From Nocardiopsis sp. CC223A (GTDB lineage Bacteria; Actinomycetota; Actinomycetes; Streptosporangiales; Streptosporangiaceae), in contig NZ_JASFDV010000023.1 in assembly GCF_030766825.1 (NCBI RefSeq), forward strand, positions 1-64,000: 64,000 bases of DNA, given 5' to 3'. Positions within the stretch are counted from its first letter, which is position 1. Each line of letters begins with the position of its first letter. A program made the position numbers and the translations under genes. The notes under the pieces are model-generated. The model saw only the letters and a list, made by a program, of their open reading frames with translations. It searched no databases and was not told the origin of the DNA. Positions 52,250 to 61,352 of this stretch are shown in pieces.

Positions 52250-52957
52250 TCAGAGGTTGTCCTCCGGGTTCTCGCTCCAGCCCTCCTCGCCCTCCCCCGG
52301 CGTGGGGACCACCGGGGTCGAGGGGTCGCCGTCCCCGTCCTCCTCCGGAGTGGGCCCGCTCTCCTCGCCGCTCTCCCCCGAGGGCCCCTCCTCCGGTACC
52401 GGCTGGCCCGGCACGGGCATCTCCGGCGGCGGGAACTGGAGCATGAACCAGTACAGCAGCGCCACCAGCGCCAGGATCAGCAGCAGGACCGCGCCCAGCC
52501 CGCCGATCAGCCACCAGTTGCCGCGCCCCTCCTCCACCGCGCTGTCACGGCGGCCCGCCCAGGGCGCCCACGGCACCGCGGGCCCGGACCGGGCACCCGC
52601 CCAGTGCGGCATCACCACCGGCCCCCGTGCGGCGACGCGGCCGGGCCGGCCGGCCTGCTCCAGGAACCGGGCGGCGCCCTCTCCCCCACCGGGGACCGCC
52701 ACCCACAGCACCGAGCGGCCCTGGGTGCGCGCCGAGAGCACACCGGGGTCGGCCCGCACCGCGTCCGCGAACCGCTCCCGGGCCTGCGGGTCGGCCACCG
52801 CGCCCGGGTTCAGCACGGCCACCTCCACCGCCGAGCCCTCGCGGTCGCGCCCCAGGTAGACCACGCCCAGCGCGGACTCGCCCGACCGGCCCTGGAGCCG
52901 GTAGGCGCCCAGCTGGCGCGGGTCGCCCGCATTCAGTTCCATCAGGGGAGCCGTCAC
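52250..52957 (-). CDS. membrane protein with degenerate Ser/Thr kinase N-lobe
   Basis: 235 residues from GTG 52957 (or ATG 52942). The first part imitates the N-lobe of actinobacterial STPKs: DPRQLGAYRLQGRSGESALGVVYLGRDREGSAVEVAVLNPGAVADPQARERFADAV. The P-loop (GRSGESALG) lacks the usual glycines and the VAVK lysine is gone (VEVAVLN); the C-lobe is missing entirely. A membrane helix (WWLIGGLGAVLLLILALVALLYWFML) follows, then an acidic, proline-rich external tail. Not an active kinase; perhaps a scaffold or sensor. Confidence 0.75.
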   Translation of the reverse strand: MTAPLMELNAGDPRQLGAYRLQGRSGESALGVVYLGRDREGSAVEVAVLNPGAVADPQARERFADAVRADPGVLSARTQGRSVLWVAVPGGGEGAARFLEQAGRPGRVAARGPVVMPHWAGARSGPAVPWAPWAGRRDSAVEEGRGNWWLIGGLGAVLLLILALVALLYWFMLQFPPPEMPVPGQPVPEEGPSGESGEESGPTPEEDGDGDPSTPVVPTPGEGEEGWSENPEDNL

Positions 52958-53118
52958 GCCCCCACCCCCTTCCGCCCCGCCCGCACCGCGTCCGCTCCGT
53001 CCCCTTCGGCGCGTTGTGCACCGGAACGACGTGCCCGGAGCGGGTAGTCTCGCCCACAGGTGAGTGATCCACAACCTATCCGGCGCCCCGGCGGGGCGCC
53101 GGGCCCGGAAGGCGGAAC

Positions 53119-54183
53119 ATGGCACAGTCCTCACCCGGCAACGGCGCGTCCCCCCCGGGTTCCGACGGCGCCCCGGGCGAGCCCACCCGGTTGCTGCGCG
53201 CGGCGCTGCACGAGGTGTCCACGGTCATCGTGGGACAGGAGCGCATGGTGGAGCGCTCCCTCATCGCATTGGTCGCCAAGGGCCACTGCCTCATCGAGGG
53301 GGTACCGGGCATCGCCAAGACCCTGGCGGTGTCCACGCTGGCCAAGGTGACCGGTGGTTCCTTCACCCGCATCCAGTTCACTCCGGACCTGGTGCCCTCC
53401 GACATCGTCGGCACGCGCATCTACCACCCCTCCACCGAGAAGTTCGACGTGGAGCTGGGCCCGGTGTTCGCCAACTTCGTCCTGGCCGACGAGATCAACC
53501 GCGCCCCCGCCAAGGTGCAGTCGGCCCTGCTGGAGGTCATGGCCGAACGGCAGGTCTCCCTGGGCGGGATCACCCACCCCCTCCCTTCCCCGTTCATCGT
53601 CATCGCCACACAGAACCCGGTCGAGTCCGAGGGCGTGTACCCGCTGCCCGAGGCCCAGCGCGACCGGTTCCTGATGAAGGTCGACGTGGGTCACCCCCGG
53701 GCGCACGAGGAGATGGAGATCCTGCGCCGGATGTCCACCGAACCGCCCACCGCGCACCAGGTCCTGGACCCGGTCACCCTGGGCGAGCTACAGGCCGACG
53801 CCGAGAAGGTGCACGTCCACCAGCTCATCGCCGACTACGTGGTGCGGCTGGTGATGGCCACCCGCGAACCCGAGGCGCACCAGATGCCGGACCTGCGCGG
53901 GATCCTGGAGGTCGGCGCGAGTCCGCGCGCCACCCTGGGCCTGGTGGCGGCGGCCCGCGCCCTGGCGCTGCTGCGCGGGCGCGACTACGTGCTCCCCGAC
54001 GACGTGCGGGTGCTGGCCCGCGACGTCATCGCGCACCGCCTGGTGCTCAGCTTCGACGCCCTGGCCGACGGGGTGACCGCCGTCCAGGTGGTGGACCGCA
54101 TCCTGGCGACGGTGCCCGCTCCCCGGGTGATCTGGGACGAACCGCCCAGCGGGGAGACCGCCTCGTTCGTCGCCCGCAAGTGA
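53119..54183 (+). CDS. MoxR-family AAA+ ATPase
   Basis: 354 residues. Walker A in LIEGVPGIAKT, Walker B in FVLADEINRAPAKVQSALLEVM, sensor 1 in IVIATQNPVESEGVYPLPEAQRDRF, arginine finger region and lid (ASPRATLGLVAAARALALLRGRDYVLPDDVRVLARDVIAHRLVL). MoxR ATPases act as chaperone-like regulators for the adjoining VWA proteins. First gene of the moxR-DUF58-VWA operon. Confidence 0.93.
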   Translation: MAQSSPGNGASPPGSDGAPGEPTRLLRAALHEVSTVIVGQERMVERSLIALVAKGHCLIEGVPGIAKTLAVSTLAKVTGGSFTRIQFTPDLVPSDIVGTRIYHPSTEKFDVELGPVFANFVLADEINRAPAKVQSALLEVMAERQVSLGGITHPLPSPFIVIATQNPVESEGVYPLPEAQRDRFLMKVDVGHPRAHEEMEILRRMSTEPPTAHQVLDPVTLGELQADAEKVHVHQLIADYVVRLVMATREPEAHQMPDLRGILEVGASPRATLGLVAAARALALLRGRDYVLPDDVRVLARDVIAHRLVLSFDALADGVTAVQVVDRILATVPAPRVIWDEPPSGETASFVARK

Positions 54184-54189
54184 GGCCCC

Positions 54190-55149
54190 GTGACCTCCCT
54201 GGGGAACGACCCGCGGCTGCGCTCGGCGCTGCGCCGGCTGGACCTGCGCATCGTGCACCGGCTGGAGGGCCTGCTGCACGGTGAGCACATGGGCCTGCGC
54301 CTGGGGCCGGGTTCGGAGGCCGCCGAGGCCCGGCTGTACCAGCCGGGCGAGGACGATGTGCGGCGCATGGACTGGGCGGTGACCGCCCGCACCGACACCC
54401 CGCACGTGCGGGACCTGGTCGCCGACCGGGAACTGGAGAGCTGGACCCTGCTGGACCTGTCGGCGAGCATGGACTTCGGCACCGACCGGCACGTCAAACG
54501 CGAGGTGGCGGTGGGCGCGATGGTCGCCGTCACCCTGCTGACCCAGCGGGTGGCCGACCGGTTCGGGGCGCACTTCTTGCACCGGGGCGTGATCCGGCGC
54601 TGGCCCGCCCGTTCGGGCAACGAGGCGCTGCTGTCGCTGCTGGCGACGGTGGCGGCGGCCCCCACCGGGGACACCTCCCGGGAGGGCGGCGGTCCGGGGC
54701 TGGCCGAGGCGGTCGACGACCTGGTGCGGTCCCGGCGGCGGCGCGGGCTGCGGGTGGTGATCTCCGATTTCCTGGGCACCCCGGCATTCGGCGGCGAGGT
54801 GCCCTGGGAGCGGCCGATGTCGCGGCTGGCCTCCCGGCACCAGGTGCTGGTCGTGGAGGTGATCGACCCCCGGGAGCTGGACCTGCCCGAGGTCGGCGAC
54901 GTGACGCTGCGCGACCCGGTGACCGGCCGGGTGCGCGATGTGCGGCTCAACCGCGCGGTGCGCGAGCGGTACCGTGAAGCGGCACGGGCCCAGCGCGAGG
55001 AGGTGCGGCGGGCACTGCGCCGCTGCGGGGTGCAGCATCTGGTGCTGCGGACCGACCGTGATTGGGTACTGGACATTGCACGGTTCGTGATCCACCAGAG
55101 GCGGACCGCGCACCGGCTGTCCCGGCACACGCCGGGGGCGCCGCGATGA
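54190..55149 (+). CDS. DUF58 / VWA-like protein
   Basis: 319 residues from GTG 54190, 7 bp after moxR. Contains the DUF58 core: GPGSEAAEARLYQPGEDDVRRMDWAVTARTDTPHVRDLVADRELESWTLLDLSASMDFG, a VWA-like fold with D-x-S-x-S. It works with MoxR and the VWA protein downstream, probably at the cytoplasmic membrane, in a role still poorly defined for this family. Confidence 0.9.
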   Translation: MTSLGNDPRLRSALRRLDLRIVHRLEGLLHGEHMGLRLGPGSEAAEARLYQPGEDDVRRMDWAVTARTDTPHVRDLVADRELESWTLLDLSASMDFGTDRHVKREVAVGAMVAVTLLTQRVADRFGAHFLHRGVIRRWPARSGNEALLSLLATVAAAPTGDTSREGGGPGLAEAVDDLVRSRRRRGLRVVISDFLGTPAFGGEVPWERPMSRLASRHQVLVVEVIDPRELDLPEVGDVTLRDPVTGRVRDVRLNRAVRERYREAARAQREEVRRALRRCGVQHLVLRTDRDWVLDIARFVIHQRRTAHRLSRHTPGAPR

Positions 55150-55183
55150 GGGCGGGCCGGGCCTGGAGACGGGGGAGTGGGCG

Positions 55184-56131
55184 ATGACCTTCCTGGAACC
55201 CGAGCGGTTGTGGTGGCTGCTGCTGCTCGTCCCGCTGGTGGGGGCGTACGTGTTCGCGCAGACGCAGCGGCGCGAGTACACGGTGCGGTTCACCAACCTG
55301 TCCCTGCTGGACCAGGTGGCGCCGCACCGGCCGGACGTGCGCAGGCACGTGCCCGCGGTGCTGTTCACTGGCGCCCTGGGGGTGCTGATCACGGCGATGG
55401 CGCTCCCGGCGATGCCGGTGGAGCAGCCGCGCGAGCGGGCGACGATCATCGTGGCGGTGGACGTGTCCCTGTCGATGGCGGCCACCGACATCGATCCGGA
55501 CCGGCTGCGGGCGGCCAAGGAGTCGGCGCAGGGGTTCGTGGAGACGCTGCCGGACCGGTTCAACGTGGGGCTGGTGGCGTTCTCGGCGCAGGCGACGGTG
55601 GTGTCCTCCCCCACCCAGGACCACCAGGCGGTGATCGGGTCGATCGAGAACCTGCAACTGGGTCCGGGCACGGCGATCGGTGAGGGCGTGTTCGCGTCGC
55701 TGGAGGCGATCCGCGGGTTCGACGAGGAGTCGCAGGAGGATCCGCCACCGTCGGCGATCGTGCTGCTGTCGGACGGGGAGAACACCAGCGGCCGGGAGAT
55801 CGACCAGGCGTCGGCGGTCGCCCGCGACCAGGGCGTCCCGGTGTCGACGATCGCGTTCGGCACGGGGGCGGCGATGATCGACATCGACGGCTACCAGGTC
55901 CCGGCGGACATCGACAAGGAGGCGCTCCAGGAGCTGGCGCAGATCACCGATGGGCACTTCTACGAGGCCGAGAGCGGAAACGAGCTGGACGGCGTCTACG
56001 AGGACATCGGCTCGTCGCTGGGGACCGAGACGGTGCACGAGGAGATCGTCACACGGTTCGTGCTGGTCGCGATCCTGCTGGCGTTGGCCACGTCGATCAC
56101 GTCCCTGCTGTGGTTCCAGCGCCTGCCCTAG
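55184..56131 (+). CDS. membrane-anchored VWA (BatA-like) protein
   Basis: 315 residues. N-terminal membrane helices (LWWLLLLVPLVGAYVFAQT, HVPAVLFTGALGVLITAMALPAMPV), VWA domain with MIDAS IIVAVDVSLSMAATDIDPDRLRAAK and SAIVLLSDGENTSGREIDQAS, and a last membrane helix (FVLVAILLALATSITSLLWF). BatA/BatB-type topology. Third gene of the moxR operon. Confidence 0.9.
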   Translation: MTFLEPERLWWLLLLVPLVGAYVFAQTQRREYTVRFTNLSLLDQVAPHRPDVRRHVPAVLFTGALGVLITAMALPAMPVEQPRERATIIVAVDVSLSMAATDIDPDRLRAAKESAQGFVETLPDRFNVGLVAFSAQATVVSSPTQDHQAVIGSIENLQLGPGTAIGEGVFASLEAIRGFDEESQEDPPPSAIVLLSDGENTSGREIDQASAVARDQGVPVSTIAFGTGAAMIDIDGYQVPADIDKEALQELAQITDGHFYEAESGNELDGVYEDIGSSLGTETVHEEIVTRFVLVAILLALATSITSLLWFQRLP

Positions 56132-56273
56132 CCCGTTCCGCGGACACGTGACGTGCGTCGGCGACACCGCATGTGACCCTGGACACATCCCATTCGATGG
56201 GGTTTACCCCTTTTTCGTCATCTGCACGGGTTAGCGTTGGCATGTTTTGTCCTGCTCACCCAGTTGAGGAACG

Positions 56274-57002
56274 ATGCCGAACATACCCGCTGCCCCGACC
56301 GCCATCTGCTTCGATCTGGACGACACCCTGATCGACGACGCCGCCGCGTCCTCGGCCGGGCTGCGCGCACTCATGGAGCGGATCGGCCACCCGGACTTCG
56401 GTGCCGCCCGGACACTGTGGGACGTGCAGACCGAGATCTCCTTCGGCGCCTACCTGCGCGGCGACCTGTCCCTGGAGGAGCAGCGCCGCGAACGGGTGCG
56501 CGCCCTGGCCGTCCAGGCCGGCCACTCGGGCATCGCCGACCAGCACTGCGACGAGCTGTACCGGCTCTACCTGGACGTGCACCGCTCGGCCTGGCAGGTC
56601 TTCCCCGACACCGTCCCCGCCCTGGCCGCCCTGGTCTCGGCCGGGTACCGGCTGGCCGTCCTCACCAACGGGATCGAGGCCCTACAGCACGCCAAGATGC
56701 AGGCCCTGGAGCTGACCCCCTACTTCCACACCGTGGTCTGCGCCGACAGCGCGGGCGCCGGCAAGCCCGACCCGCGCATCTTCCACCTCGCCGCCCAGCG
56801 CCTGGGCGTGGACCCCACCGCCTGCTGGCACGTGGGCGACCAGATCCAGGCCGACGGCGTGGGCGCGGTCGCCTCGCGCATGCACCCGGTCATGATCGAC
56901 CGCCACCACGGCCGCCGCTTCGACGGTGTCACCACCGTCCACAGCCTGGACGAACTGCTGCGGCTGGTCGGCCTGCCCGCGGCCACCGCGGGGACGCTGT
57001 GA
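56274..57002 (+). CDS. HAD-family hydrolase
   Basis: 242 residues. Motif I is AICFDLDDTLIDD, motif II LAVLTNGIE, motif III with K in GAGKPDPRIF, motif IV VGDQIQADGVGAVAS. The cap is helical (C1). These are small-molecule phosphatases; the substrate is unknown. Its stop overlaps the start of the NUDIX gene (GTGA). Confidence 0.9.
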   Translation: MPNIPAAPTAICFDLDDTLIDDAAASSAGLRALMERIGHPDFGAARTLWDVQTEISFGAYLRGDLSLEEQRRERVRALAVQAGHSGIADQHCDELYRLYLDVHRSAWQVFPDTVPALAALVSAGYRLAVLTNGIEALQHAKMQALELTPYFHTVVCADSAGAGKPDPRIFHLAAQRLGVDPTACWHVGDQIQADGVGAVASRMHPVMIDRHHGRRFDGVTTVHSLDELLRLVGLPAATAGTL

Positions 57003-57760
57003 TCCCCGCACTCCCCCGCCGGGTCACCGTGCACCTGGTCGCCCGCGGGCCGGACGGCCCCCGGCTTCGGGGCGCCCGGGTGCTGTTCGGCCAGGACCCC
57101 GCCGCCCTGGCCCGGAGCCTGGGCGGCCTGCCCGCGGACGCCCCGCTCATCGCCCTGGACGTGATCACCGAGGTCGCCTCCGCCCCGGGCCGGGCCCCGG
57201 CCCCGCTGCACGTGGACCGGGTGGTGTTCGCCACCCCCGACGCGGTCGGCGACTGGCCCGCGGTCCTGCCGCCGCAGGGGCTGGAGCCGGGCCTGGCCGA
57301 GCTGCTCCCGGAGGAGCCCGCCCCGACCGACGCCCGGCCGCGGCTGCGCCGCATGGCCTCCTACGGGATCGTCACCGACCCGGCCGGGCACATCCTGCTC
57401 AGCCTCATCGCCGACGGCTTCCCCGGCGCGGGCACCTGGCACCTGCCGGGCGGCGGCGTCGACACGGGCGAGGACGTGCGCTCGGCACTGCGCCGCGAGG
57501 TGCGCGAGGAGACCGGCCAGGACGGCGTGGTGGGCCGCCTCATCACGGTCTCCAGCCACCACCGCGTCCCGCCCACCGGATACGAGGTGTACGCGGTGTG
57601 GGTGTTCTCCCACGTGCACGTGGCGCACCCGGTTCCAGCCCGGGTGCTGGAGGAGGGCGGTTCCACCGCCGACTGCGCCTGGTTCTCCCCCGACCAGCTC
57701 GGGGACCTGCGCCTGTCCACCACGACCCGGCGCGGCCTGGAGTTCCTGGTCCGCGGCTGA
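56999..57760 (+). CDS. NUDIX hydrolase
   Basis: 253 residues from GTG 56999. The NUDIX box GGGVDTGEDVRSALRREVREETGQDG lies at residues about 155-180, preceded by ASYGIVTDPAGHILLSLIADGFPGAGTWHLP. The N-terminal 120 residues are a separate domain not recognised. Hydrolyses nucleoside diphosphates linked to other groups; substrate unknown. Coupled with the HAD gene. Confidence 0.9.
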   Translation: MIPALPRRVTVHLVARGPDGPRLRGARVLFGQDPAALARSLGGLPADAPLIALDVITEVASAPGRAPAPLHVDRVVFATPDAVGDWPAVLPPQGLEPGLAELLPEEPAPTDARPRLRRMASYGIVTDPAGHILLSLIADGFPGAGTWHLPGGGVDTGEDVRSALRREVREETGQDGVVGRLITVSSHHRVPPTGYEVYAVWVFSHVHVAHPVPARVLEEGGSTADCAWFSPDQLGDLRLSTTTRRGLEFLVRG

Positions 57761-57770
57761 CGGGGCGGCG

Positions 57771-59042
57771 TCAACCGGCGGTGCGGGCGCCCAGCCGGTC
57801 GCGCACCCACCACAGGGCCGCGCCCAGGGCCAGCACCGCGGCACCGGCCGCGACCGCGTTCAGCGGCAGGCTGCACGCCAGCACCACACAGCCCACCAGG
57901 CCGCCCAGCGGCACCGGGAGCGGCGGACGGGGCTCGTCGGGGCCCAGCCGCAGCGCGGAGGCGTTGGTGATGGCGTAGTACACCAGCACCCCGAACGCGG
58001 AGAAGGAGATCGCCCCGGCCAGGTCGGTGAACAGCACCAGGCCCACCACGATCGCGGCGATCAGCGCCTCGGCGTACACCGGCACCCCGTGGCGGCCCCG
58101 GCGCGTCGCCAGCACCCGGGGCAGGTGTCCGTCGGCGGCCATCGCCGCCGTGGTGCGGGTGACGCCCATCAACAGGGTGATCAGGGCGCTCAGGCAGGCC
58201 ACCGCGGCTCCGACGGCCACCGCCGGGACCGCCCACTCCAGCCCGACGACCCGGACCACGTCCACCAGCGGCGCCGTGGAGCCGATGAGCCGCTCCCGGC
58301 CCAGCACGATCAGCGTCCCGGTACCCACCACCAGGTAGATCAGCAGCACCCCGCCCAGCGACAGGGTGACCGCGCGCGGGATGGTGGTCCCCGGGTCGCG
58401 GACCTCCCCGCCCAGGGTCGCCACCCGGGCGTACCCGGCGAACGCGAAGAAGATCATCCCGGCGGCGCCCAGCACCCCGAAGGAGCCGGGCCAGGGGCCC
58501 AGCCCGTCGACCTGGGCGACGGCGGCCAGCCGCCCGCTCATCAGCATGGCGACCACCACACCGGCCAGTACCGCCAGCACCGCCGCCAGCAGGACCTTGA
58601 CCACGAACGTGGAGCGGCGCACCCCCCGGTAGCCGACGGCGGTCATCAGCACCACGACGGCGGCCGCCGCGGGTCTCTCCCACCCGGGCAGCACGTAGGC
58701 GGCGAAGGTGAGCGCCATGGCGGCGCAGGAGGCGAGCTTGCCCACCACGAACGACCACCCGGCCAGGTAACCCCACAGGTCGCCCAGACGCTCGCGGCCG
58801 TACACGTAGGCGCCGCCCGACTCGGGGTGGCGGGCCGCCAGCCGCGCGGAGGACATCGCGTTGCAGTAGGCGACCAGCCCGGCGATGAGGATCGCCACGG
58901 GCAGCCACGCCCCGGCCCCCTGCGCCGCGGGTGCGAACACGGAGAAGACCCCGGCTCCCAGCATCGCGCCCGCACCGATGGCGACGGCGTCGACGGTGCC
59001 GAGCACCCGGGCGGGTCCGGCCTGCGGTGATGAGGTGGTCAA
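57771..59042 (-). CDS. APC-family amino acid permease
   Basis: 423 residues, TTG start at 59042 with AAGGAG 8 bases upstream. Twelve membrane helices; the family motif is visible in helix 1 (VDAVAIGAGAMLGAGVFSVFAPAAQ) and in the 3-6 region (AARHPESGGAYVYGRERLGDLWGYLAGW, GMIFFAFAGYARVATLGGEVRDPGTTIPRAV). Probably an amino acid/polyamine proton symporter or antiporter. Confidence 0.9.
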   Translation of the reverse strand: MTTSSPQAGPARVLGTVDAVAIGAGAMLGAGVFSVFAPAAQGAGAWLPVAILIAGLVAYCNAMSSARLAARHPESGGAYVYGRERLGDLWGYLAGWSFVVGKLASCAAMALTFAAYVLPGWERPAAAAVVVLMTAVGYRGVRRSTFVVKVLLAAVLAVLAGVVVAMLMSGRLAAVAQVDGLGPWPGSFGVLGAAGMIFFAFAGYARVATLGGEVRDPGTTIPRAVTLSLGGVLLIYLVVGTGTLIVLGRERLIGSTAPLVDVVRVVGLEWAVPAVAVGAAVACLSALITLLMGVTRTTAAMAADGHLPRVLATRRGRHGVPVYAEALIAAIVVGLVLFTDLAGAISFSAFGVLVYYAITNASALRLGPDEPRPPLPVPLGGLVGCVVLACSLPLNAVAAGAAVLALGAALWWVRDRLGARTAG

Positions 59043-59283
59043 CAGGGCGTCTCCTTGCCTGGTGGACGTCGATGGCGGGCCTCCCGGCCCGGGGCCTCCC
59101 TCCGGTGGACGCTTCGAGTGTGCCCGATCCCGGTGACCGTCGGGTGCGTTCCCCCGGTGGTGAGTGTGGCCACTTCCGGACCGAGGGGTGTCGGTCCCGG
59201 GCGGAGCGGACAGGGCGGGACCCCCGGCCCTGCGGGTCCGGGGGTCCGTCGCCTCGTGATCGCCGCCCGGCGGGCGGGCCCGG

Positions 59284-59790
59284 TCAGGTGGGCCGCCACG
59301 GGGTGCCGGTGTTGTCGTTGATGTCCTCGGCGGCGACCTGGCGGAGCTGGCGCGAGAGGTCCGACAGCGCCCGGGAGACGGCGAGCTCCTCGCCGATCTC
59401 GGGGACGTCCATGTCCATCGGGTGCTTGCGGGCCATCCCGTGACCGCGCAGCGCCGTACCGTCGTCGGCGACCATGCCCACCTCGGCCCAGGTGCGGGCG
59501 GCGTCGCCCTCGTTCTCCTCCGAGATCACGACGTCGACGTTCCAGCGCTTGGTCGTGTGCATCTGCGCCCCCTCCGTGCTCGTCCCGGCCCCCGCACCGG
59601 GTGGGTGTTCTATGTGCGCGTCCGGTCCGGGGTAGACCAGGGCGTCGTGCCCCTGTTCGGCGTCGAGCCAGTGCACCTGGTACGGGGGGCCTCCTCCGTT
59701 CCCCCGGATCCCGGTGACGATGCCGGTCCGACGGTGCGCGTCCGCGCGCTGGCTCTCGATGACCAGACGATCTCCTACCTGTGCTCGCAT
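59284..59790 (-). CDS. DUF1918-DUF1876 fusion protein
   Basis: 168 residues in two parts. Residues 1-60: MRAQVGDRLVIES, GIVTGIRGNGGGPPYQVHWLDAEQGHDALVYPGPDAHIEH, a DUF1918 domain. Residues about 75-168: TTKRWNVDVVISEENEGDAARTWAEVGM, MDMDVPEIGEELAVSRALSDLSRQLRQVAAEDI, a DUF1876 domain. They are usually separate small proteins in actinobacteria; here they are joined. Both have unknown function. The gene diverges from the RsmC-like gene. Confidence 0.8.
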   Translation of the reverse strand: MRAQVGDRLVIESQRADAHRRTGIVTGIRGNGGGPPYQVHWLDAEQGHDALVYPGPDAHIEHPPGAGAGTSTEGAQMHTTKRWNVDVVISEENEGDAARTWAEVGMVADDGTALRGHGMARKHPMDMDVPEIGEELAVSRALSDLSRQLRQVAAEDINDNTGTPWRPT

Positions 59791-59930
59791 GGGTTCCCCC
59801 GCCATCCCTCGGATAACTCCATCTTCCGCACCCTGCGCCGGGTCGTGTCGGTGCTTGACACGTCGTTTCCCGCAGCATGCGAGGTTTTTGCCGGGCGTGG
59901 GACGTGCACCGGTGCTGGTACCGTCACGGC

Positions 59931-60554
59931 GTGGCCCAGCACTACTTCGACTCCGACCCGGACGCCGCGAGCCGTCCCTCCACCGCGGACCTGGTCCTGC
60001 CCGACCTGCACCTGCGCCTGCACACCGACCGCGGGGTGTTCTCCCCCGACAAGGTGGACCTGGGCACCCGGGTGCTGCTGGAGTCGGTCCCGGCCCCGCC
60101 CGCGCGGGGACGGCTGCTGGACGTGGGCTGCGGTTACGGGCCGATCGCGTTGACACTGGCCTCCCGCGCCCCCGCCGCGCAGGTGCTGGGGGTGGACGTG
60201 AACTCCCGCGCGGTGGGCCTGGCCCGCCGCAACGCGGCCGGACACGGGCTGGGCAACGCGCGCTTCGCGGTCGTCACCCCCGAGGGGGAGCCCGCCGAGG
60301 AGGACGCCCCCGACCTGGCCGGCCCCTTCGACGCGATCTGGTCCAACCCGCCGATCCGCGTGGGCAAGGACGCCCTGCACACCCTGCTGCGGGTGTGGCT
60401 GGGGCGGCTGTCGGAGCAGGGCGTCGCCCACCTGGTGGTGCAGCGCCACCTGGGCGCCGACTCCCTCCACAAGTGGTTGGCGGACCAGGGGTTCCCGACC
60501 GAGCGCACCGCCTCCCGCGCGGGTTTCCGCGTCCTCGCCGTTCGTCGCGGCTGA
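59931..60554 (+). CDS. RsmC/class I methyltransferase-like protein
   Basis: 207 residues from GTG 59931. LHTDRGVFSPDKVDLGTRVLLESVP, then SAM motif I LLDVGCGYGPIALTLASRAP, GVDVNSRAVGLARRNAAGHG, and the catalytic FDAIWSNPPIRVGK (NPP[FY]-like motif IV), all typical of RsmC-type rRNA guanine N2-methyltransferases. The N-terminal non-catalytic half of RsmC is missing, as usual for the short actinobacterial relatives. Confidence 0.88.
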   Translation: MAQHYFDSDPDAASRPSTADLVLPDLHLRLHTDRGVFSPDKVDLGTRVLLESVPAPPARGRLLDVGCGYGPIALTLASRAPAAQVLGVDVNSRAVGLARRNAAGHGLGNARFAVVTPEGEPAEEDAPDLAGPFDAIWSNPPIRVGKDALHTLLRVWLGRLSEQGVAHLVVQRHLGADSLHKWLADQGFPTERTASRAGFRVLAVRRG

Positions 60555-60671
60555 GACCTTTCCGTCCCCTTGTGTCCGGTCACACGTGCACGTCCGGGCC
60601 CCGCCCGGTAACCTGGTGCGCACACCCGGTCCCGGGTGACCATTCACGTACCGCCGAGGAACACACCGCAG

Positions 60672-61232
60672 TTGAGCACGCAGTTGCGCCCCACCGACGT
60701 CAAACGCCTGAACCGCCAGTGGCGCAGGAGCACCGGGGGACGCCTCGCCCTGATCGTCGAGTCGGTCACCCAGCCCTACAACCTGGGTTCGATCCTGCGC
60801 ACCTGCGCGACCCTGGGTGTGGACCGCCTCTGGCTCGCCGGCAACAGCGCCGACCCGCTGGACCCCAAGGTCGGCAAGACCGCCCTGGGCACCGCCGCCA
60901 AGGTGGACCACGTCCGGGTGGGCTCCACCGCCGAGGCGCTGGCCGCCGCCCGCGGTGACGGGTACAAGGTGGTCGCCCTGGAACTGGCCTCTGGGGCCGT
61001 GCCGCTGCACGCCGCCCCGCTCGACGACGACGTGTGCCTGGCCGTCGGCGCCGAGGACCACGGCTGCTCCCCCGCCCTGCTGGCGGGCGCGGACGCCGTC
61101 ACCTACATCCCGCAGATCGGGCGGGTGGGATCGCTGAACGTGGCCGTGGCCACCGCGATCGCGCTCGCCGAGGCCCGCCGTCGCGAGTGGGCCTCCCTCG
61201 GTGGTGAGGCGAACGCCCCGATCGGGAACTGA
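60672..61232 (+). CDS. TrmH/SpoU-family RNA 2'-O-methyltransferase
   Basis: 186 residues, preferred start TTG 60672 (GAGGAAC upstream; alternative GTG 60636). SpoU motifs are LALIVESVTQPYNLGSILRTC (motif 1, N-x-G-S-I-L-R), VCLAVGAEDHGCSPALL (motif 2) and YIPQIGRVGSLNVAVATAIALAE (motif 3). Methylates a tRNA or rRNA ribose. Length is that of the minimal TrmH/TrmL type. Confidence 0.9.
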   Translation: MSTQLRPTDVKRLNRQWRRSTGGRLALIVESVTQPYNLGSILRTCATLGVDRLWLAGNSADPLDPKVGKTALGTAAKVDHVRVGSTAEALAAARGDGYKVVALELASGAVPLHAAPLDDDVCLAVGAEDHGCSPALLAGADAVTYIPQIGRVGSLNVAVATAIALAEARRREWASLGGEANAPIGN

Positions 61233-61237
61233 TCAGG

Positions 61238-61257
61238 TGGCGGGAACTTTTCCCCGC
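61238..61257 (+). terminator. weak GC hairpin after TrmH-like gene
   Basis: GGCGGG and CCCGCC with TTTT in the loop (61238-61257). Possibly a terminator; weak. Confidence 0.35.
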
Positions 61258-61352
61258 CGTCCTTCGTCCTTGATCGCGTAGCAGGCCTCCCACCTGTCAC
61301 AGCCGTACCATGAACGGCATCACCTGAGCGCACCAGCGCAGAGAGAGGAAAA

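Noticed and set aside
52240..53140. A complete Ser/Thr kinase
   Set aside because: Only the N-lobe-like part is present; no HRD or DFG motif and no catalytic lysine can be seen.
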